The notes under the pieces are model-generated. The model searched no databases. It saw only the letters and a program-made list of their open reading frames with translations, and was not told where the DNA came from. Shown in pieces: positions 41,299-49,488 of a stretch of DNA of 52,245 nt. The stretch covers positions 1 through 52,245 of IMG/VR virus record IMGVR_UViG_3300046009_002352. One strand, given 5' to 3'. Origin of the DNA: a virus. A program made the translations under genes and the position numbers. The stretch's first letter is position 1; each line of letters opens with the position of its first letter.

Positions 41299-41562
41299 TT
41301 AAACTGTTGGAGTAACCGGTAGTGTTCTGTCATAAGATCCTTCAGCCGGCATACCAAACATACCTGTCATAGAAGCTTGTGCTTTTGGATTAAAATTAAC
41401 AGGAGCGCCAGTTGGTTTTATTCCAGGATTATAAGTTCTTGGCTCTGACATAATCGGAGCTTGTGGGAAAGTGTCCCCTGTTAAACCAAGTGTTGATGTA
41501 TCGCCTGATGGCATAACGCTTGGATCATACTTTGGATTGCCTAAGGCACTGTTGTATCTCAT
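41299..41562 (-). CDS. Proline/Gly-rich small protein (87 aa)
   Basis: The product is Pro/Gly/Thr/Ser-rich and weakly structured (NPKYDPSVMPSGDTSTLGLT, then NPGIKPTGAPVNFNPKAQAS), ending LPVTPTV. The ATG overlaps the stop of the winged-helix gene (ATGA), so it is translationally coupled to it. It could be a small virion or assembly protein, but nothing in the sequence is diagnostic. Function unknown. Confidence 0.55.
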   Translation of the reverse strand: MRYNSALGNPKYDPSVMPSGDTSTLGLTGDTFPQAPIMSEPRTYNPGIKPTGAPVNFNPKAQASMTGMFGMPAEGSYDRTLPVTPTV

Positions 41563-42005
41563 CTTGTTTTATCTTTATTTACATTATTTATTGCTGATCG
41601 TAATACTATATCCGTATAAGTATTATTTTTCATTATTTTGTTACTTCGTGGAGTAGTTGGTATATCTTCTACCCCAAGCATTATACGGTACATTCGACTT
41701 ATCAGTTGTTTGCACTTGAATGAAACTTTATATATGTTGTATTTCTGGGTTGTATGATTTCTATTTCGCCATACTACTATCCATCCTTCTTTTAACAAAT
41801 TGTTCCAGCGCTTATTGTCCCAACTATATGCGTAAGTACCTATCTTATAATCTTGCTTGGTAAAAAACTCCATGCAATCAAAATATACTAATAATTCTAA
41901 ATCAGCATCCGTAAGATCATAATTTCTACAAGCCCATTTGCGTATTAATCTATAATGTTTTAATAAGCCAAGATCTTTTATATCCTTTGCTTCTAATCTT
42001 CTCAT
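41559..42005 (-). CDS. Winged-helix-type DNA-binding protein
   Basis: The protein has 148 residues. Residues about 15-105 fit a winged helix: KHYRLIRKWACRNYDLTDAD, LELLVYFDCMEFFTKQDYK and WDNKRWNNLLKEGWIVVWRN, with a hairpin wing RNHTTQKYNIYKVS. The C-terminus is basic (SRMYRIMLGVEDIPTTPRSN) and helical. I recall this protein, including DLTDADLELL and TTxKYNIY, as highly conserved in marine Bacteroidetes phages, sometimes likened to MarR. It would regulate phage or host genes. It is coupled to groES by an ATGA overlap, so expressed with the chaperonin genes. Confidence 0.7.
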   Translation of the reverse strand: MRRLEAKDIKDLGLLKHYRLIRKWACRNYDLTDADLELLVYFDCMEFFTKQDYKIGTYAYSWDNKRWNNLLKEGWIVVWRNRNHTTQKYNIYKVSFKCKQLISRMYRIMLGVEDIPTTPRSNKIMKNNTYTDIVLRSAINNVNKDKTR

Positions 42006-42262
42006 ATAACTATTACGACATCTTGTAATCTTATAACCTGATAGTCCTGGCCTTCAAACTCTATTCCATGCCCAGCAGCTTTATCATAATAAATAACATC
42101 GGCTTCTTTTAAACATTTAATATCCTCACTCACAGAAACTACAATAGCTTCTTTATAACGTATATTTTCTTTATCTTTTTCTTTTAATAATAAACCGCTA
42201 TCCGTTTTTGATAATCCTACTTTTTTCGGAAGTATCACTATATTATTACCTATTGCCCTCAT
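42002..42262 (-). CDS. groES: Phage GroES co-chaperonin
   Basis: The protein has 86 residues (GroES has about 97). MRAIGNNIVILPKK is the GroES first strand, TDSGLLLKEKD the mobile loop (GroES: S-A-G-G-I-V-L), then EAIVVSVSEDI, a GD-like KEADVIYYDKAAGHGIEFE and the ending RLQDVVIVI, the canonical closing strand (GroES ...D-I-L-A-I-V-E). The mobile loop contact IVL is LLL here. It caps the adjacent GroEL-like protein. The gene overlaps groEL by 17 bp, a tightly coupled pair, in the reverse of the usual groES-groEL order. Confidence 0.88.
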   Translation of the reverse strand: MRAIGNNIVILPKKVGLSKTDSGLLLKEKDKENIRYKEAIVVSVSEDIKCLKEADVIYYDKAAGHGIEFEGQDYQVIRLQDVVIVI

Positions 42263-43808
42263 TAACTCTTAAATTATTAATTACACAATCGGTTGATAAT
42301 ATTGTAACAGCTACGGATGCTGCATTTTTTAATGCGCTCTTAGTAACAGATAGAGGATCAATAATTCCTGCTTCTATCATGTTCACTTGTTCCCCGGTTA
42401 CAGCATTTAATCCAGAGCCTTCTAAGCGATTCCAATCATCTCCTGGATGATCAATACCAGCATTACTTAATATTGTCTTAAATGGAGCCTTAATAGCTCT
42501 TAGAAGAGCAATACCTCCATTGTTCGTTGTTAATACATTTCTTGAAGCATCTAAAAGAGCAATTCCTCCGCCGGGAACAATTCCTTCTTTAATAGCGGCT
42601 TTAGTTGCACAAATTGCATCTTCAACTCTATCAGCTTTTTCTTTTAATTCTAAATCAGATCCAGCACCTACTTTTACAACAGCAACTTTTGCTGATAGTC
42701 TAGCTAATCTTTTTTCTAATCTAATAACATCTCCTGGAGCAGTAGCAACCTGTAATTGTGAATTTAACTCATCAATTAATTCTTGTACTTCTTCTTTTGT
42801 TTCACCAACGTGCAATATCGTTTCACTATCATCTGTTATTGCTTTCAAACAACTACCTAAACATTCAATATCTATAAGATCCATATCGTCTCCTAGATCT
42901 TCGTTTATAATTGTAGCTCCAGTTAATAAAGCAAGATCCATTAGGGTATCCTTTTTTGTGATACCATAAGTTGGTGCATTGATAACATTAACTTTTATAT
43001 TACCTTTAACTTTATTCATTGCTAAAGCAGATAGTACAGTTTGTTCCATGTCTGCAATAATCAATAACGGCTTGTTATTCTTTATTACATATTCTAAAAC
43101 TGATTGTATCTGACGAATAGATTCCACCGGTGATTCAACAATCAATACTAATGGATTTTCTAATTCGGCAATTCTTTTATTTGGGTTTGTGATAAAGTTT
43201 GAATTTACTAATCCTTTATCATATTGTACACCATCTATAATTTCTATTTCTGTTTCTGGATTTGCTGATGATTCCATCATAACAATACCAGTTTCACCAA
43301 CTGCTCTAAAAGCATCACCAATAATTTTACCAAGTACTGGATCGTTGTTTGTTGATATAGTGGCAATGTGATCTATCATATCTCCAGTTACTGGAACTTT
43401 AATAGATTCTAAATATTCTATAACTTTATCTACTGTAGTCTCAATACCGTTTTTTAAATCTCTTGAACTTACAGTATCTTGAATTGCATAAGCTTCTTCT
43501 AAAATAGCATGTGCTAATACAGTTGCTGTAGTTGTGCCATCACCAGCTTCCTTAACTGTTTTTCTAGCTGCTTCTTTTAAAAGTCTTGCTCCCATATTCT
43601 CTACAGGATCTAATAATGTAATGCTGTCTGCAACCGTAACCCCGTCTTTTGTAATTAACGGTCTGCCTTTACTATCTTCTAACATTACGCATTTTCCACC
43701 AGCTCCTAATGTTGAGCTAACTGCTTTAGTTAACTTTGTTATACCGGCAAATACATTATCTCGTGCTTCGTTACCAAAGCTGAGATTCTTTACTATTTCA
43801 TCTGACAT
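42246..43808 (-). CDS. groEL: Phage GroEL chaperonin
   Basis: The protein has 520 residues (E. coli GroEL 548). Chaperonin motifs: LITKDGVTVADSI at 51-63 (Asp55), GDGTTTATVLA at 89-99 (Asp90, matching Asp87), a KPLLIIADMEQTVLSAL apical segment, VGAGSDLELKEKADRVEDA with Asp397 (the Asp398 of E. coli), KEGIVPGGGIAL at 407-418, GLNAVTGEQVNMIEAGIIDP and VTKSALKNAASVAVTILST. Two differences: the nucleotide loop LGPKG is LGAGG (34-38), and there is no C-terminal GGM tail (ends VNEGNR). It probably folds capsid or other phage proteins. It overlaps groES by 17 bp. Confidence 0.93.
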   Translation of the reverse strand: MSDEIVKNLSFGNEARDNVFAGITKLTKAVSSTLGAGGKCVMLEDSKGRPLITKDGVTVADSITLLDPVENMGARLLKEAARKTVKEAGDGTTTATVLAHAILEEAYAIQDTVSSRDLKNGIETTVDKVIEYLESIKVPVTGDMIDHIATISTNNDPVLGKIIGDAFRAVGETGIVMMESSANPETEIEIIDGVQYDKGLVNSNFITNPNKRIAELENPLVLIVESPVESIRQIQSVLEYVIKNNKPLLIIADMEQTVLSALAMNKVKGNIKVNVINAPTYGITKKDTLMDLALLTGATIINEDLGDDMDLIDIECLGSCLKAITDDSETILHVGETKEEVQELIDELNSQLQVATAPGDVIRLEKRLARLSAKVAVVKVGAGSDLELKEKADRVEDAICATKAAIKEGIVPGGGIALLDASRNVLTTNNGGIALLRAIKAPFKTILSNAGIDHPGDDWNRLEGSGLNAVTGEQVNMIEAGIIDPLSVTKSALKNAASVAVTILSTDCVINNLRVNEGNR

Positions 43809-43857
43809 ATTTAATTGAATTTAATTTAATATATATATTACTTATTTTAAGTAATTT

Positions 43858-44001
43858 TTACCTACCCTGCCCTCTATATTTTTTTGTATAATTTTTTGAG
43901 GACTTTAATGTTGAGGTTTTTGATTTTGCATGAATACCTGGTCTGCTTATATTCTTCTTAACAAGTTTAGCGGAACTCTGAGATGATTTTTGATTTGCCA
44001 T
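43858..44001 (-). CDS. Small basic phage protein (47 aa)
   Basis: The start ATGGCAAATC (ATG at 43999-44001) begins 47 codons ending in TAA at 43858. It is a strongly basic protein: KKNISRPGIHAKSKT, KSSKNYTKKYRGQGR. I recall this RPG(I/V)HAK(S/T)K...SKNYKK.YRGQGR pattern from small proteins in many Bacteroidetes phages. It is probably nucleic-acid binding or a packaged virion protein. It lies between the endolysin and groEL. Confidence 0.68.
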   Translation of the reverse strand: MANQKSSQSSAKLVKKNISRPGIHAKSKTSTLKSSKNYTKKYRGQGR

Positions 44002-44002
44002 T

Positions 44003-44434
44003 TTAAGATATATTTTTTAATTGAAAGTGCATACCATCTTTTCTTGTCCAAGTTCCACCCCAATCAAATCCAGCATCAGTAAAACACTTTACTAATTCAA
44101 TAGACATTGTAGGTTCTTTTCCTAATCCATTCCATGCTGCATTAATATCTATTGCAATACCCCAAGAATGCAGTGATAAAGATTTTAATCCACGTTTTCT
44201 ACGTACGTTAAAGCAACCATCCCATGTTTTTAATTCGTTAATTAGCCCTCTTTCAATTATATTTGTAAAAGCAACTATTAAAGGATTTATTATTGCTTTA
44301 TTACAATATAGTTTTTTTGGTATAACACCTAATTCTAAATGAACAGGTATATCCCATACCGTCATATATTTTAATTCGTTTTCAATTAAAGTAGGATCAC
44401 CCCACTTTTTTAGGCATTGACTACTTGTTACCAT
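44003..44434 (-). CDS. Endolysin, M15-type peptidase
   Basis: The protein has 143 residues. The catalytic domain shows the M15 (VanY/D-Ala-D-Ala carboxypeptidase or L-Ala-D-Glu endopeptidase) zinc motif: SLHSWGIAIDIN with His89 and Asp96, and GMHFQL with His136, with Asp133 close by. It lies downstream of the holin and spanin-like genes in transcription order and would cut peptidoglycan stem peptides at the end of infection. There is no signal peptide, so release depends on the holin. Its start overlaps the spanin-like gene by 14 bp. Confidence 0.86.
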   Translation of the reverse strand: MVTSSQCLKKWGDPTLIENELKYMTVWDIPVHLELGVIPKKLYCNKAIINPLIVAFTNIIERGLINELKTWDGCFNVRRKRGLKSLSLHSWGIAIDINAAWNGLGKEPTMSIELVKCFTDAGFDWGGTWTRKDGMHFQLKNIS

Positions 44435-45047
44435 TTCCTCTTAAGTTTATTTTCCAATACATACCAAACCCATAATTTATTGATCCATCAAATCCTACAC
44501 CAATATTAGCTTGATATACTCTATCTTTCCTATCTTTGTAAATTAATCCGGGTGTTAATAATCCAGATCCACCTATAAAAGAATTTCCTCCTATATACAT
44601 TTGTCTTCTTGGATCTTCTTTCTTGACTATCGTTTTAGTTACAAATGGTATTTTATAATCTTTTATATATTCTCTTTTACCATATAACTTATTTAACCAT
44701 ACGGTATCTTTAACAACTATTGTGCCTAAACTATCAAGTTTGATTGTATCAGCGTATACAGTTCTAACTAAATGCTCTTTAAGAAGATTTTGAAATCTAA
44801 CCTTAGATGAATCACAATTATCACTTACCGTATATTTTTCATCTTTTAAGGGTATATACTTAACATCTGTTACTTTAACAGTTTTAAATACAGTATCTTT
44901 TGTTTCTTTCCATACTGTATCAGTTTTAACTGTTTCTTTAACTAGGCTTTCTTCATTTGATACACCACAACTTCTTTGCAATAATATAATTGCAACTAAT
45001 ACTGCGATTAACCAATAAGTAATATTGTTTTTAGTTATTTGAACCAT
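44421..45047 (-). CDS. Spanin-like membrane-anchored protein
   Basis: The protein has 208 residues. The N-terminal segment WLIAVLVAIILLQRSCG (12-28) is one membrane helix; the rest is periplasmic. Next are long, Thr/Val/Lys-rich segments with repeated DTV and KTV (KTDTVWKETKDTVFKTVKVT), as in coiled or extended spanin linkers. The last 60 residues look like a few beta strands (GNSFIGGSGLLTPGLIYKDR, QANIGVGFDGSINYGFGMYW), reminiscent of an outer-membrane-associated hairpin. It lies between holin and endolysin, so a spanin that bridges the two membranes is likely. The typical Rz/Rz1 lipobox is absent. Confidence 0.6.
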   Translation of the reverse strand: MVQITKNNITYWLIAVLVAIILLQRSCGVSNEESLVKETVKTDTVWKETKDTVFKTVKVTDVKYIPLKDEKYTVSDNCDSSKVRFQNLLKEHLVRTVYADTIKLDSLGTIVVKDTVWLNKLYGKREYIKDYKIPFVTKTIVKKEDPRRQMYIGGNSFIGGSGLLTPGLIYKDRKDRVYQANIGVGFDGSINYGFGMYWKINLRGNGNK

Positions 45048-45237
45048 GCTTTGCTTTTATTAATCGTTCTGCTATTTCAGTTGCCGCTTGTGCCCCAATG
45101 TAAATTACCGCAACCACAGTCCAGTTGTCAGAATCTATTTTTGAACTAAATAATGCAACTGACGCTATTGCAAATGCCATTAATTTTCTACTGATCCATT
45201 TATTTAAGAATAAATCAATTTTTTCTTTCATGCTCAT
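45031..45237 (-). CDS. Holin
   Basis: The protein has 68 residues with two hydrophobic segments (LMAFAIASVALFSS and WTVVAVIYIGAQAATEIAER) separated by a polar turn (KIDSDN), and charged ends (MSMKEKIDLFLNKWISRK / LIKAKHGSNN). This is a class II-like holin layout. It is the first lysis gene, overlapping the fibre gene by TAATG and the spanin-like gene by 17 bp, and is followed by the endolysin. It would form the lesion that lets the endolysin reach the cell wall. Confidence 0.78.
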   Translation of the reverse strand: MSMKEKIDLFLNKWISRKLMAFAIASVALFSSKIDSDNWTVVAVIYIGAQAATEIAERLIKAKHGSNN

Positions 45238-46202
45238 TAGTATACTTTATTTAATACAAATATATCACTATAGATATTATTTGTTACGTTATTACTTCCC
45301 CATTGCACTGTAACATCTAAAACATTGCTTATAGTTGTATCAAATGTTGTATTATTTACTGTATTAAATGCAAACCCCTCAACTACGCCGTTAACTGTTT
45401 TCTTATAATGAAAAGACCCTAAAGATACTATAGAAGCTGTTCCAGCGGTGCCTAATTGTCTAATTGTAAAATCAATATTTAAAGAAAATATATTATTAGT
45501 TATATTTGAAATTGGTTGCAATCCGCTATCTAATAATACAACTGAGCCAGCTTTAACTCTTACTCTAATAGTTTGATTATTTGCAGCATTTAAAACACCT
45601 CCAAAAACCCCTCTAAAACTATCACCTACTTTAAATCCATTTGCAGGAATAGTTAATGTTCCAACTCCTCCGTTTATTAATGTGCTTTCAACTGTTGTTC
45701 CTGTTACAGGCGATGAATTTGCTGTTTGTGCAAATAAACCATAATTAGTCGTTGCAGGTATATCAGAAGTTAATGCAATCGTACCTGAATTATTTGGTAA
45801 TGTATAATTTCTATTTGCTGTTATTGCTCCTGTAAGTAAAGTACTATTATAAGTTGTTCCAACTAATATTATACCACTGCGATCTATTCTAGCTACTGTA
45901 GATACTTGCGCGTCAGATATTACTAATCCAGAATCGCTTATTGCTAATTGACCATAGTCGGTTTCTGATGTATCATATAGGTATAAAGTTCCAATTTTAG
46001 CATCCTGTAATGATTCATTACCATTTGTTAGAACTTCATCTAATGTTGGAGCAAGATTTGCTTCAATAAAATTTGTTAAAGTCTCTGCTGTAAAACTAAT
46101 ACTTCTAGCTTCTCCACCGTCTCCGTTTTCAAATCTAGATCCTATTAATAGATCTGAGTTATTTAATGTAATAACTTTTGGATAACTATATATTATTGCC
46201 AT
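45237..46202 (-). CDS. Tail fibre/receptor-binding type protein (321 aa)
   Basis: The N-terminus MAIIYSYPKVITLNNSDLLI is shared with the fibre gene at 47837, so both probably dock to the same virion site. The middle has fibre-like repeats (GQLAISDSGLVISDAQVS, NRNYTLPNNSGTIALTSDIP) and the C-terminal 120 residues form a beta domain (RVRVKAGSVVLLDSGLQ, FAFNTVNNTTFDTTISNVLD) that may be the receptor-binding tip. It is coupled to the holin through TAATG and to a 51-residue protein upstream. No enzymatic motif is seen. Confidence 0.72.
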   Translation of the reverse strand: MAIIYSYPKVITLNNSDLLIGSRFENGDGGEARSISFTAETLTNFIEANLAPTLDEVLTNGNESLQDAKIGTLYLYDTSETDYGQLAISDSGLVISDAQVSTVARIDRSGIILVGTTYNSTLLTGAITANRNYTLPNNSGTIALTSDIPATTNYGLFAQTANSSPVTGTTVESTLINGGVGTLTIPANGFKVGDSFRGVFGGVLNAANNQTIRVRVKAGSVVLLDSGLQPISNITNNIFSLNIDFTIRQLGTAGTASIVSLGSFHYKKTVNGVVEGFAFNTVNNTTFDTTISNVLDVTVQWGSNNVTNNIYSDIFVLNKVY

Positions 46203-46357
46203 TATTTATTTTTTAATATTTCTATTTCTTTGTATATAGCTATTAACTCAGCTTCTTTCTGAGCTATAAGTTCTTCTTGTGTTGGTTCGTCAACTTCTAT
46301 AAAGACTACCTCAACAAGACCATTGTCATTATATATTTCTTTTCTAATTTGTGCCAT
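46202..46357 (-). CDS. Small fibre-associated protein (51 aa)
   Basis: ATG at 46355-46357; the product begins MAQIRKEIYNDNGLVEVVFI and continues with a Glu/Lys/Gln-rich helix (EELIAQKEAELIAIYKEIEI). Its stop overlaps the ATG of the next fibre gene (TAATG at 46202). I recall small MAxIxKxIYNDNG proteins beside fibre genes; they may be fibre chaperones or attachment pieces. Function unknown. Confidence 0.6.
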   Translation of the reverse strand: MAQIRKEIYNDNGLVEVVFIEVDEPTQEELIAQKEAELIAIYKEIEILKNK

Positions 46358-46367
46358 AATATTATTT

Positions 46368-47819
46368 TTAAATTATTATACCAACAAACGGAACATTTAA
46401 TGTAGTCGGAGTTGGTGTACCAAAATTTAATGGTGCTGAACCAAATGTTGCTGATGTATAATATTGTGTTATTTGCGATGTTGTAGTTACATATATTGGT
46501 AATAATGCAGCAACAGGATATGCACTATATGTAAACACAGCAGAACTATGCGTACCAATCCAATATGTTGTACCCGCTGTAAATGTTTGTGTAGTAGATA
46601 CCGATTTTATACCTGTTGTGGAGCAATCTAAATTAGTACTTTCATATATTTTAGTTCCAGGAACACCATTGTTATCAGAATAAATTAATATTCTTGCATT
46701 TGCACCAGCTAATGAACTAGCAATACTTATGTACATTGCCGAACACGTTATAGTATTTGCTGGTATATATGGAGAAACAATTAGTCTAAGGGCAAAACTA
46801 GAAGTGCTGGTTGTAGATGTTGAATTTAAAGCTAATGATGTAGCTTGTCCGGCTTGAGGAACTACTAATGTATGTATACCTCTTGTAGATAGGTTTCCGC
46901 TTCCTAAAATAGAATTACCATTAACTGTTTTAATATTAGTACCACTAACTAAAGCTGCTTGCTTTGCATTCCAATCTGTTGAAGTACCGCCAGTAGCGGA
47001 TATAACTCCATTAACATCTAGTTTTGTTGACGGGCTAGCTGTTCCTATTCCAACATTAGTACCATTATCAAATATAACGCTGTCCCCTAGAGTAGCAGCT
47101 CCAGTAAATTTTGCTACATAGTTTGTAGTTCCTGATCCACTAATATTCCCTGTTGGTAGAGTTACCCAATCTGTACCAGTAACCGTAGATGATAACACTT
47201 GCCCGCTTGTTCCTGGAGAATTAGTTGAATCATAATACGCTCCTGTTACTCTAGCATTTCCTAAAACATGCAATCTCTGAGATGGAGCATTCGTTCCTAC
47301 TCCTAAATTTGTATTTTGGAAAAAAGCACTAGATGAATTTAATTGTAAATAAGGCAAACTCATGTTCTCTTGCCAATCGCCCATATTTATAGAATAATTG
47401 CTACTTAATATATTACCAAATACCGAGAATAAATCTGAATCATCACTGTCATAACAACTCAATATATAATTACCAGCACCAGGTACCAATGACTTTAAGC
47501 TTAGAACCTCGCCTGTTATAGTTCCAACTATTGATGTTCTTGCTATTGGACTAGTTGTTCCAATACCTAAAGCCGTTCCTGTATCAAATATTATACTATT
47601 ACCTAACGTGGAAGTTCCTGTAAATTTAGAAACATAGTTTGTTGTACCAGTTCCTGTAATAGGATTAGTTAATGCAGCTTGGCCACCTATATCGGATAAT
47701 AACTGTGTACCAGTTCTGTACTTTATATTTCCACTATCGGAAACCAGAAATCTATCCGTATCCGTTGATGCATTGCTTAATGCCTCTAAAGTTATTCCAC
47801 TTTTAAATTTTATACTCAT
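46368..47819 (-). CDS. Tail fibre protein with repeated GTTNYV motif
   Basis: The protein has 483 residues. It starts MSIKFKSGITLEALSNASTD. Two copies of a roughly 38-residue repeat are present at 56-93 and 228-267 (G-x-G-T-T-N-Y-V-x-K-F-T-G, then T-L-G-x-S-x-I-F-D-x-G-T and G-I-G-T-x-S-P), with a partial third at 171-192. The C-terminal 150 residues carry a different domain (RILIYSDNNGVPGTKIYEST, TQTFTAGTTYWIGTH), which may be the carbohydrate- or receptor-binding tip. It is probably a trimeric fibre. A copy of the repeat also occurs in the gene at 49860. Confidence 0.75.
   Translation of the reverse strand: MSIKFKSGITLEALSNASTDTDRFLVSDSGNIKYRTGTQLLSDIGGQAALTNPITGTGTTNYVSKFTGTSTLGNSIIFDTGTALGIGTTSPIARTSIVGTITGEVLSLKSLVPGAGNYILSCYDSDDSDLFSVFGNILSSNYSINMGDWQENMSLPYLQLNSSSAFFQNTNLGVGTNAPSQRLHVLGNARVTGAYYDSTNSPGTSGQVLSSTVTGTDWVTLPTGNISGSGTTNYVAKFTGAATLGDSVIFDNGTNVGIGTASPSTKLDVNGVISATGGTSTDWNAKQAALVSGTNIKTVNGNSILGSGNLSTRGIHTLVVPQAGQATSLALNSTSTTSTSSFALRLIVSPYIPANTITCSAMYISIASSLAGANARILIYSDNNGVPGTKIYESTNLDCSTTGIKSVSTTQTFTAGTTYWIGTHSSAVFTYSAYPVAALLPIYVTTTSQITQYYTSATFGSAPLNFGTPTPTTLNVPFVGIII
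47019..47138 (-). repeat. Fibre repeat copy 2 (GSGTTNYV unit)
   Basis: This encodes residues 228-267 of the 483-residue fibre. The unit GSGTTNYVAKFTG...GIGTASPSTKL matches copies at 47541-47654 and 50220-50339 at protein and largely at DNA level. Confidence 0.7.
47541..47654 (-). repeat. Fibre repeat copy 1 (GTGTTNYV unit)
   Basis: This encodes residues 56-93 of the 483-residue fibre and resembles the units at 47019-47138 and 50220-50339. Intragenic and intergenic repetition suggests duplication or recombination in the fibre module. Confidence 0.7.
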
Positions 47820-47836
47820 TTTAGTTTTTTATTATA

Positions 47837-49129
47837 TTATCCTACTTTAGTAACTAATACCCTGATCGGATTTGATGGAGCTGAATCAAATGTTACTACA
47901 ATTGTATTCAATGTATTTCTAGCCACATCTGCAAATATTGTTTCGTATGTAACAGTATCATATAACTGAACATTTACATCTCTTGTATTTAAGTTATGTG
48001 TTACTGTAGAAGTTACAGATATTGAAGTAGCATAACTAGTTGTGGTAGGTGTAGCTGCTGCAATAGTTATAGTATCAGTAGAATCATTTGTAGTAAGTAC
48101 TATTCCTGTTCCAGCTACTAATGTTAAAGTATCGTTATTAGTATCAGCAACTACAGTTGATTGACCTGCAACAGCAATATTCTTAAATATATTTTGAGAT
48201 GATCCTAAGTCTGTATTTGTTACAGTAGCTGTACCGCTAGAGTATGAAACACCAATACCCGCACCCGCATTTACATTACCAAGACCAACTTGTATTAAAC
48301 TTGCTAAGTTAGTATTACTTTGAACCACAGTCCAATCCGCTAATGTTGTTGGATTACTAACCTCTGCAATTAAGAAATCACCAACAGAAACACTTTCTGT
48401 GAAGAAGTTACCATCTGCTGTAACAGTAAATGCCCATCCAACAGAAATTCCAGGAATTGTAGGTGGTGAATCTAAATTAGGTGTATTAGTAGCTGCATTA
48501 TATCCTCCTTGATATATAAGTCCACCAACAACAGATGAATCAACATAAGCTTTAACAGCTGCTGTTGTAGGTAAAGTTGTATCATTACTATTACCAGGAA
48601 TACCTTCGCTTGAAGTTATAATTGCAACAGGATCCATCATTGCAAACTCTATTGCCCCGGCCGCTATTGTTGTAGCTATAGTTGAAGATCCAGCTCCTGT
48701 AACATCTCCTGTTAACGTAATTGTACCGCCGGCTACATAGTTAGGAATATTTAATACATTGCCAATAAGTGTTGCAGCACCAGACGAGCCAGTAGTGGTT
48801 AATGTTATAGGATCTTGTTTTGCATCCCAATATGCTGATGAAGTTATTCTATTATCATCAAGTGTACCTGTCCACCCAACAATTATATCTACATCTTTAA
48901 ATAAAGCATCAACTGGATTACCTGTTAATGTTAAACTTACATTCGTATCGTTTATTCTGGATAGTGTACCTGTCGGCACATTGCTTATAACAAATGCCGA
49001 TATTTCTCCCATACTAAAATTCTTAGTCTGGTTTTTTTGTGTTCCATTTACCGTTAAAGTAGTAGTACCAATAACTATATCTGAAGCTAGAATACTTATA
49101 CTATGCGGGTAACTATATATTATAGCCAT
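47837..49129 (-). CDS. Tail fibre protein (430 aa)
   Basis: The start MAIIYSYPHSISILASDIVI matches the fibre gene at 45237 in its first eight residues and its S-D-(L/I)-(L/V)-I-G anchor. The rest is Thr/Ser/Gly-rich and beta-helix-like (TLTGDVTGAGSSTIATTIAA, GGLIYQGGYNAATNTPNLDS, TATVTNTDLGSSQN). The ending TSISVTSTVTHNLNTRDVNV...RVLVTKVG is a common closing beta domain in fibres. It probably forms part of the adsorption apparatus. No peptidase or lyase motif is seen. Confidence 0.72.
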   Translation of the reverse strand: MAIIYSYPHSISILASDIVIGTTTLTVNGTQKNQTKNFSMGEISAFVISNVPTGTLSRINDTNVSLTLTGNPVDALFKDVDIIVGWTGTLDDNRITSSAYWDAKQDPITLTTTGSSGAATLIGNVLNIPNYVAGGTITLTGDVTGAGSSTIATTIAAGAIEFAMMDPVAIITSSEGIPGNSNDTTLPTTAAVKAYVDSSVVGGLIYQGGYNAATNTPNLDSPPTIPGISVGWAFTVTADGNFFTESVSVGDFLIAEVSNPTTLADWTVVQSNTNLASLIQVGLGNVNAGAGIGVSYSSGTATVTNTDLGSSQNIFKNIAVAGQSTVVADTNNDTLTLVAGTGIVLTTNDSTDTITIAAATPTTTSYATSISVTSTVTHNLNTRDVNVQLYDTVTYETIFADVARNTLNTIVVTFDSAPSNPIRVLVTKVG

Positions 49130-49154
49130 TTATATTACTTTATTAGTTGTTTAA

Positions 49155-49463
49155 TTAGCACTTCTTTTTCTTCATAGCAATCGGTGTTGCTTTTACAACG
49201 GTAACACTTTTAGTTACCGGTTTTTTAGAAGGTGCAGGCTTTGTTTTAACTACTACAGCAGCTACCTTACCTTTTTGTTGAAAAGGAGGACGCATATTTT
49301 TATTTGCCATTGCATCTTTGGTATTCTTTTTCTCAAGTTTATTTTGAGATGCTTTCATTGTAGCTTTTTCTTTTACTTCTGTTTTTTTAGTTTCCTTCTT
49401 TTCGTGCATTGCTTTTTGCTTTGCATTCTTGTAAGTCTCTTTTCCGCCGTATTCTTTTATCAT
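49155..49463 (-). CDS. Lys-rich disordered protein (102 aa)
   Basis: The product is very rich in Lys, Ala and Val (KETKKTEVKEKATMKASQNK, AAVVVKTKPAPSKKPVTKSV) and ends KKKKC. It must be largely disordered and would bind nucleic acid. Such proteins are typical of condensed DNA or virion cargo. It is located among other small basic genes at the head of the late arm. Function unknown. Confidence 0.6.
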   Translation of the reverse strand: MIKEYGGKETYKNAKQKAMHEKKETKKTEVKEKATMKASQNKLEKKNTKDAMANKNMRPPFQQKGKVAAVVVKTKPAPSKKPVTKSVTVVKATPIAMKKKKC

Positions 49464-49488
49464 CTTTATATATTTTACATGTTGTTAA

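Noticed and set aside
42520-42969. 149-codon plus-strand frame opposite groEL
   Set aside because: The groEL frame is unmistakable and the opposite frame is Ser/Ala/Asn-rich with no recognisable protein features.
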